This document shows positions 22,558 through 23,629 of a stretch of 23,629 nucleotides of DNA, piece by piece; within the stretch, counting starts at the first letter, position 1; each line of letters opens with the position of its first letter. Made by a program: the position numbers and the translations under genes. The stretch comes from an uncultured Lachnospiraceae bacterium. Lineage in GTDB: Bacteria; Bacillota; Clostridia; Lachnospirales; Lachnospiraceae. Location: positions 12,372 through 36,000 of the forward strand of contig CAJUED010000041.1 of NCBI GenBank assembly GCA_910585075.1, written 5' to 3'. The notes beneath the pieces are model-generated. The model made no database searches and was not told the DNA's origin. It saw only the letters and a list, made by a program, of their open reading frames with translations.

Positions 22558-23205
22558 TTACAGATATTCTTTCAGGTTATGAAGCACCACCCGATATCCG
22601 TCTGCATACATATGAATTCCTTCAATTGTAAATTCCTTTTTCAGCTTGCCGCGCTCATCCGTAAGGCCCTGATTGGCGTTGATAAAACGGCATCCCATTT
22701 TTGCCGCCAGCTCAGCCACCGCTTCATTGGCAATCGTGATGTTTTCGTTCGTTCTTGTGGCAAATGCCTCCGCCCTGCGCCCATCTTCCATATTCCCATC
22801 CGTCTCATTCACCGGATAGTAGGCCATCATGTTAATCTCAGCCTTGGGGAGTCTTGTCTGAATCAGGGAAATGATTTTTTCATACTTTTCCATCAGAACT
22901 TCCAGCTGATAGCCCCGGCTCCCAATATCATTGGTTCCGATATTGATAAAAATCTTAGAAGGCTCCGTCCCGAAAACCATTTCCTCCATATACTGAAGCA
23001 TGTCATCTGTGGTAAATCCCCCAATCCCACGATTGTAGATTACCTGACTCATGCCCTCCGTCATCAAAAGCTCATTGATAGGAAACTGTTCCATCAGGGA
23101 GGAACCTGTGAAAAGAATTTCCCCCTTTTTCACATCCCGGTTTAATCTCCGGTATCTTTCCAACTTTTCCTGCTGTTCATGCCGCATAAAATCCATAATA
23201 TCCAT
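22558..23205 (-). CDS. SGNH/GDSL-type hydrolase (candidate carbohydrate esterase)
   Basis: 215 residues, cytoplasmic. The four SGNH blocks are visible: nucleophile Ser36 in LFTGSSLMEQ, Gly in NRGIGGFTTDD (58-68), Asn92 in NIGTNDIG (88-95), and His198 in EGIHMYADGY. The residue three before that His is Glu195 instead of the usual Asp. Members of this branch often remove acetyl groups from sugars. Beside a GH51 locus, an acetyl-sugar esterase is a reasonable guess, not shown. The start is firm: AAGGAGGAGG lies just before the ATG. It is the first gene of the likely esterase-MATE-ArsR transcript. Confidence 0.87.
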   Translation of the reverse strand: MDIMDFMRHEQQEKLERYRRLNRDVKKGEILFTGSSLMEQFPINELLMTEGMSQVIYNRGIGGFTTDDMLQYMEEMVFGTEPSKIFINIGTNDIGSRGYQLEVLMEKYEKIISLIQTRLPKAEINMMAYYPVNETDGNMEDGRRAEAFATRTNENITIANEAVAELAAKMGCRFINANQGLTDERGKLKKEFTIEGIHMYADGYRVVLHNLKEYL

Positions 23206-23315
23206 ATGCCTCCTCCTTTCCGGGCGCTCCTATCTTCCTTCGGCAACGCCCTGCCGCAAATCCGCTTAAATGCTATAATAAACCTGTTAAAAATAAATCA
23301 TTTAGGTACATAATA

Positions 23316-23358
23316 AAATCACCGAAAAGTCCTGGATTTACCGGACTTTTGGTGATTT
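23316..23358 (-). terminator. Terminator of the tRNA cluster
   Basis: A 16-bp stem with one bulged G: 23316-23332 with 23343-23358, sequence around AAATCACC and GGACTTTT. On the minus strand it follows tRNA-Lys by 7 bases and is trailed by ATTTTATTATG. It ends the tRNA transcript before the SGNH gene. Confidence 0.88.
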
Positions 23359-23365
23359 CCATTCG

Positions 23366-23438
23366 TGAGCCACCGGGGACTCGAACCCCGGACAACTTGA
23401 TTAAAAGTCAAGTGCTCTACCACCTGAGCTAGTGGCCC
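23366..23438 (-). tRNA. tRNA-Lys (anticodon TTT)
   Basis: 73 bases with a full cloverleaf: acceptor GGGCCAC/GTGGCTC (one G-T), D-arm with AGCTCAGGTGGTAGAGC, anticodon stem CTTGA/TCAAG with loop CTTTTAA (anticodon at 23403-23405), T-arm CCGGGGTTCGAGTCCCCGG, discriminator A. The 3' CCA is not encoded. Confidence 0.97.
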
Positions 23439-23446
23439 ATATATAA

Positions 23447-23518
23447 CTGGGCTAGCTGGATTCGAACCAGCGAATGCAGGAGTCAAAGTCCTGTGCCTTA
23501 CCGCTTGGCGATAGCCCA
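23447..23518 (-). tRNA. tRNA-Gln (anticodon TTG)
   Basis: 72 bases: acceptor TGGGCTA/TAGCCCA, D-arm with CGCCAAGCGGTAAGGC, anticodon stem CAGGA/TCCTG with loop CTTTGAC (anticodon at 23484-23486), T-arm GCTGGTTCGAATCCAGC, discriminator G. The 3' CCA is not encoded. It lies 8 bases upstream of tRNA-Lys. Confidence 0.97.
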
Positions 23519-23576
23519 TTAAAACACCAAGCTCATCCTTAAGACAACGCCTGTCCACTGACAAGCTCCGGCATAA

Positions 23577-23629
23577 GGTGGATAGAGGGACTCGAACCCT
23601 CGGCCTCCAGAGCCACAATCTGGCGCGCT
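23577..23629 (-). tRNA. tRNA-His (anticodon GTG), cut by the window edge
   Basis: The 3' 53 bases are present: anticodon stem CCAGA/TCTGG with loop TTGTGGC (anticodon at 23614-23616), T-arm GAGGGTTCGAGTCCCTC, acceptor strand TATCCAC and C73. The C discriminator fits tRNA-His, which pairs it with the extra G at -1. The 5' part lies outside the window. CCA is not encoded. Confidence 0.93.

Noticed and set aside
23319..23618. 99-codon open frame on the minus strand
   Set aside because: It runs through tRNA-Lys, tRNA-Gln, part of tRNA-His and the terminator; a chance frame over RNA genes.
1..23629. CRISPR array, prophage or intact insertion sequence
   Set aside because: No regularly spaced repeats, phage structural genes or complete transposase frame were seen.

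Overview
The window looks like chromosomal DNA of a gut-type Lachnospiraceae (Bacillota, Clostridia). The pointers are GGAGG-type ribosome sites, TTG starts, an AgrA/LytTR regulator, DUF3160, DUF6171 and YfhO proteins, tandem GH51 arabinofuranosidases, and tRNA genes with no encoded CCA. This is judged from protein resemblance and gene style only; no search was run.

Layout. 1-1941 (minus): the start of an unidentified gene, an orphan LytTR response regulator, and a 230-residue protein of unknown function, with a terminator plus repeat between the last two. 2298-8969 (plus): a surface block with a DUF3160 lipoprotein, a membrane-anchored CapA-type protein, and, from its own strong promoter, an AT-rich YfhO-like multi-pass protein carrying a C9 tract. 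9066-9908 (minus): a metallo-beta-lactamase-fold hydrolase. 9982-12578 (minus): an AT-rich accessory block with a serine-recombinase fragment, a small ORF, a scrap resembling the end of an OmpR-type regulator, a MATE exporter and its MarR regulator. Two near-identical 14-bp dyads sit at the marR promoter and in front of the exporter. 12683-14978 (plus): an unassigned, strongly folded leader, a nucleoside hydrolase and a ribokinase, which together release ribose from nucleosides and phosphorylate it. 15071-16177 (minus): a DUF362 ferredoxin-like protein. 16495-19994 (plus): two diverged GH51 arabinofuranosidases with a small Cys-rich DUF6171 protein between them. 20112-23205 (minus, convergent): an SGNH esterase, a second MATE transporter, and an ArsR-type regulator with a long sensor-like C-terminal domain. 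The end of the window is a tRNA cluster (Lys, Gln, partial His) on the minus strand.

How the parts fit. The right third reads as an arabinose-containing glycan locus: two arabinofuranosidases, a candidate deacetylase, a transporter and a regulator. That the regulator controls the enzymes is inference from proximity. The surface block suggests cell-envelope polymer work, but DUF3160 has no known function.

Most worth a second look: a roughly 51-bp repeat that follows a terminator hairpin in two places 13 kb apart (1035-1086 and 13979-14029); the folded leader at 12683-12846; the paired MarR dyads; the recombinase remnant; and the C9 tract in the YfhO-like gene.
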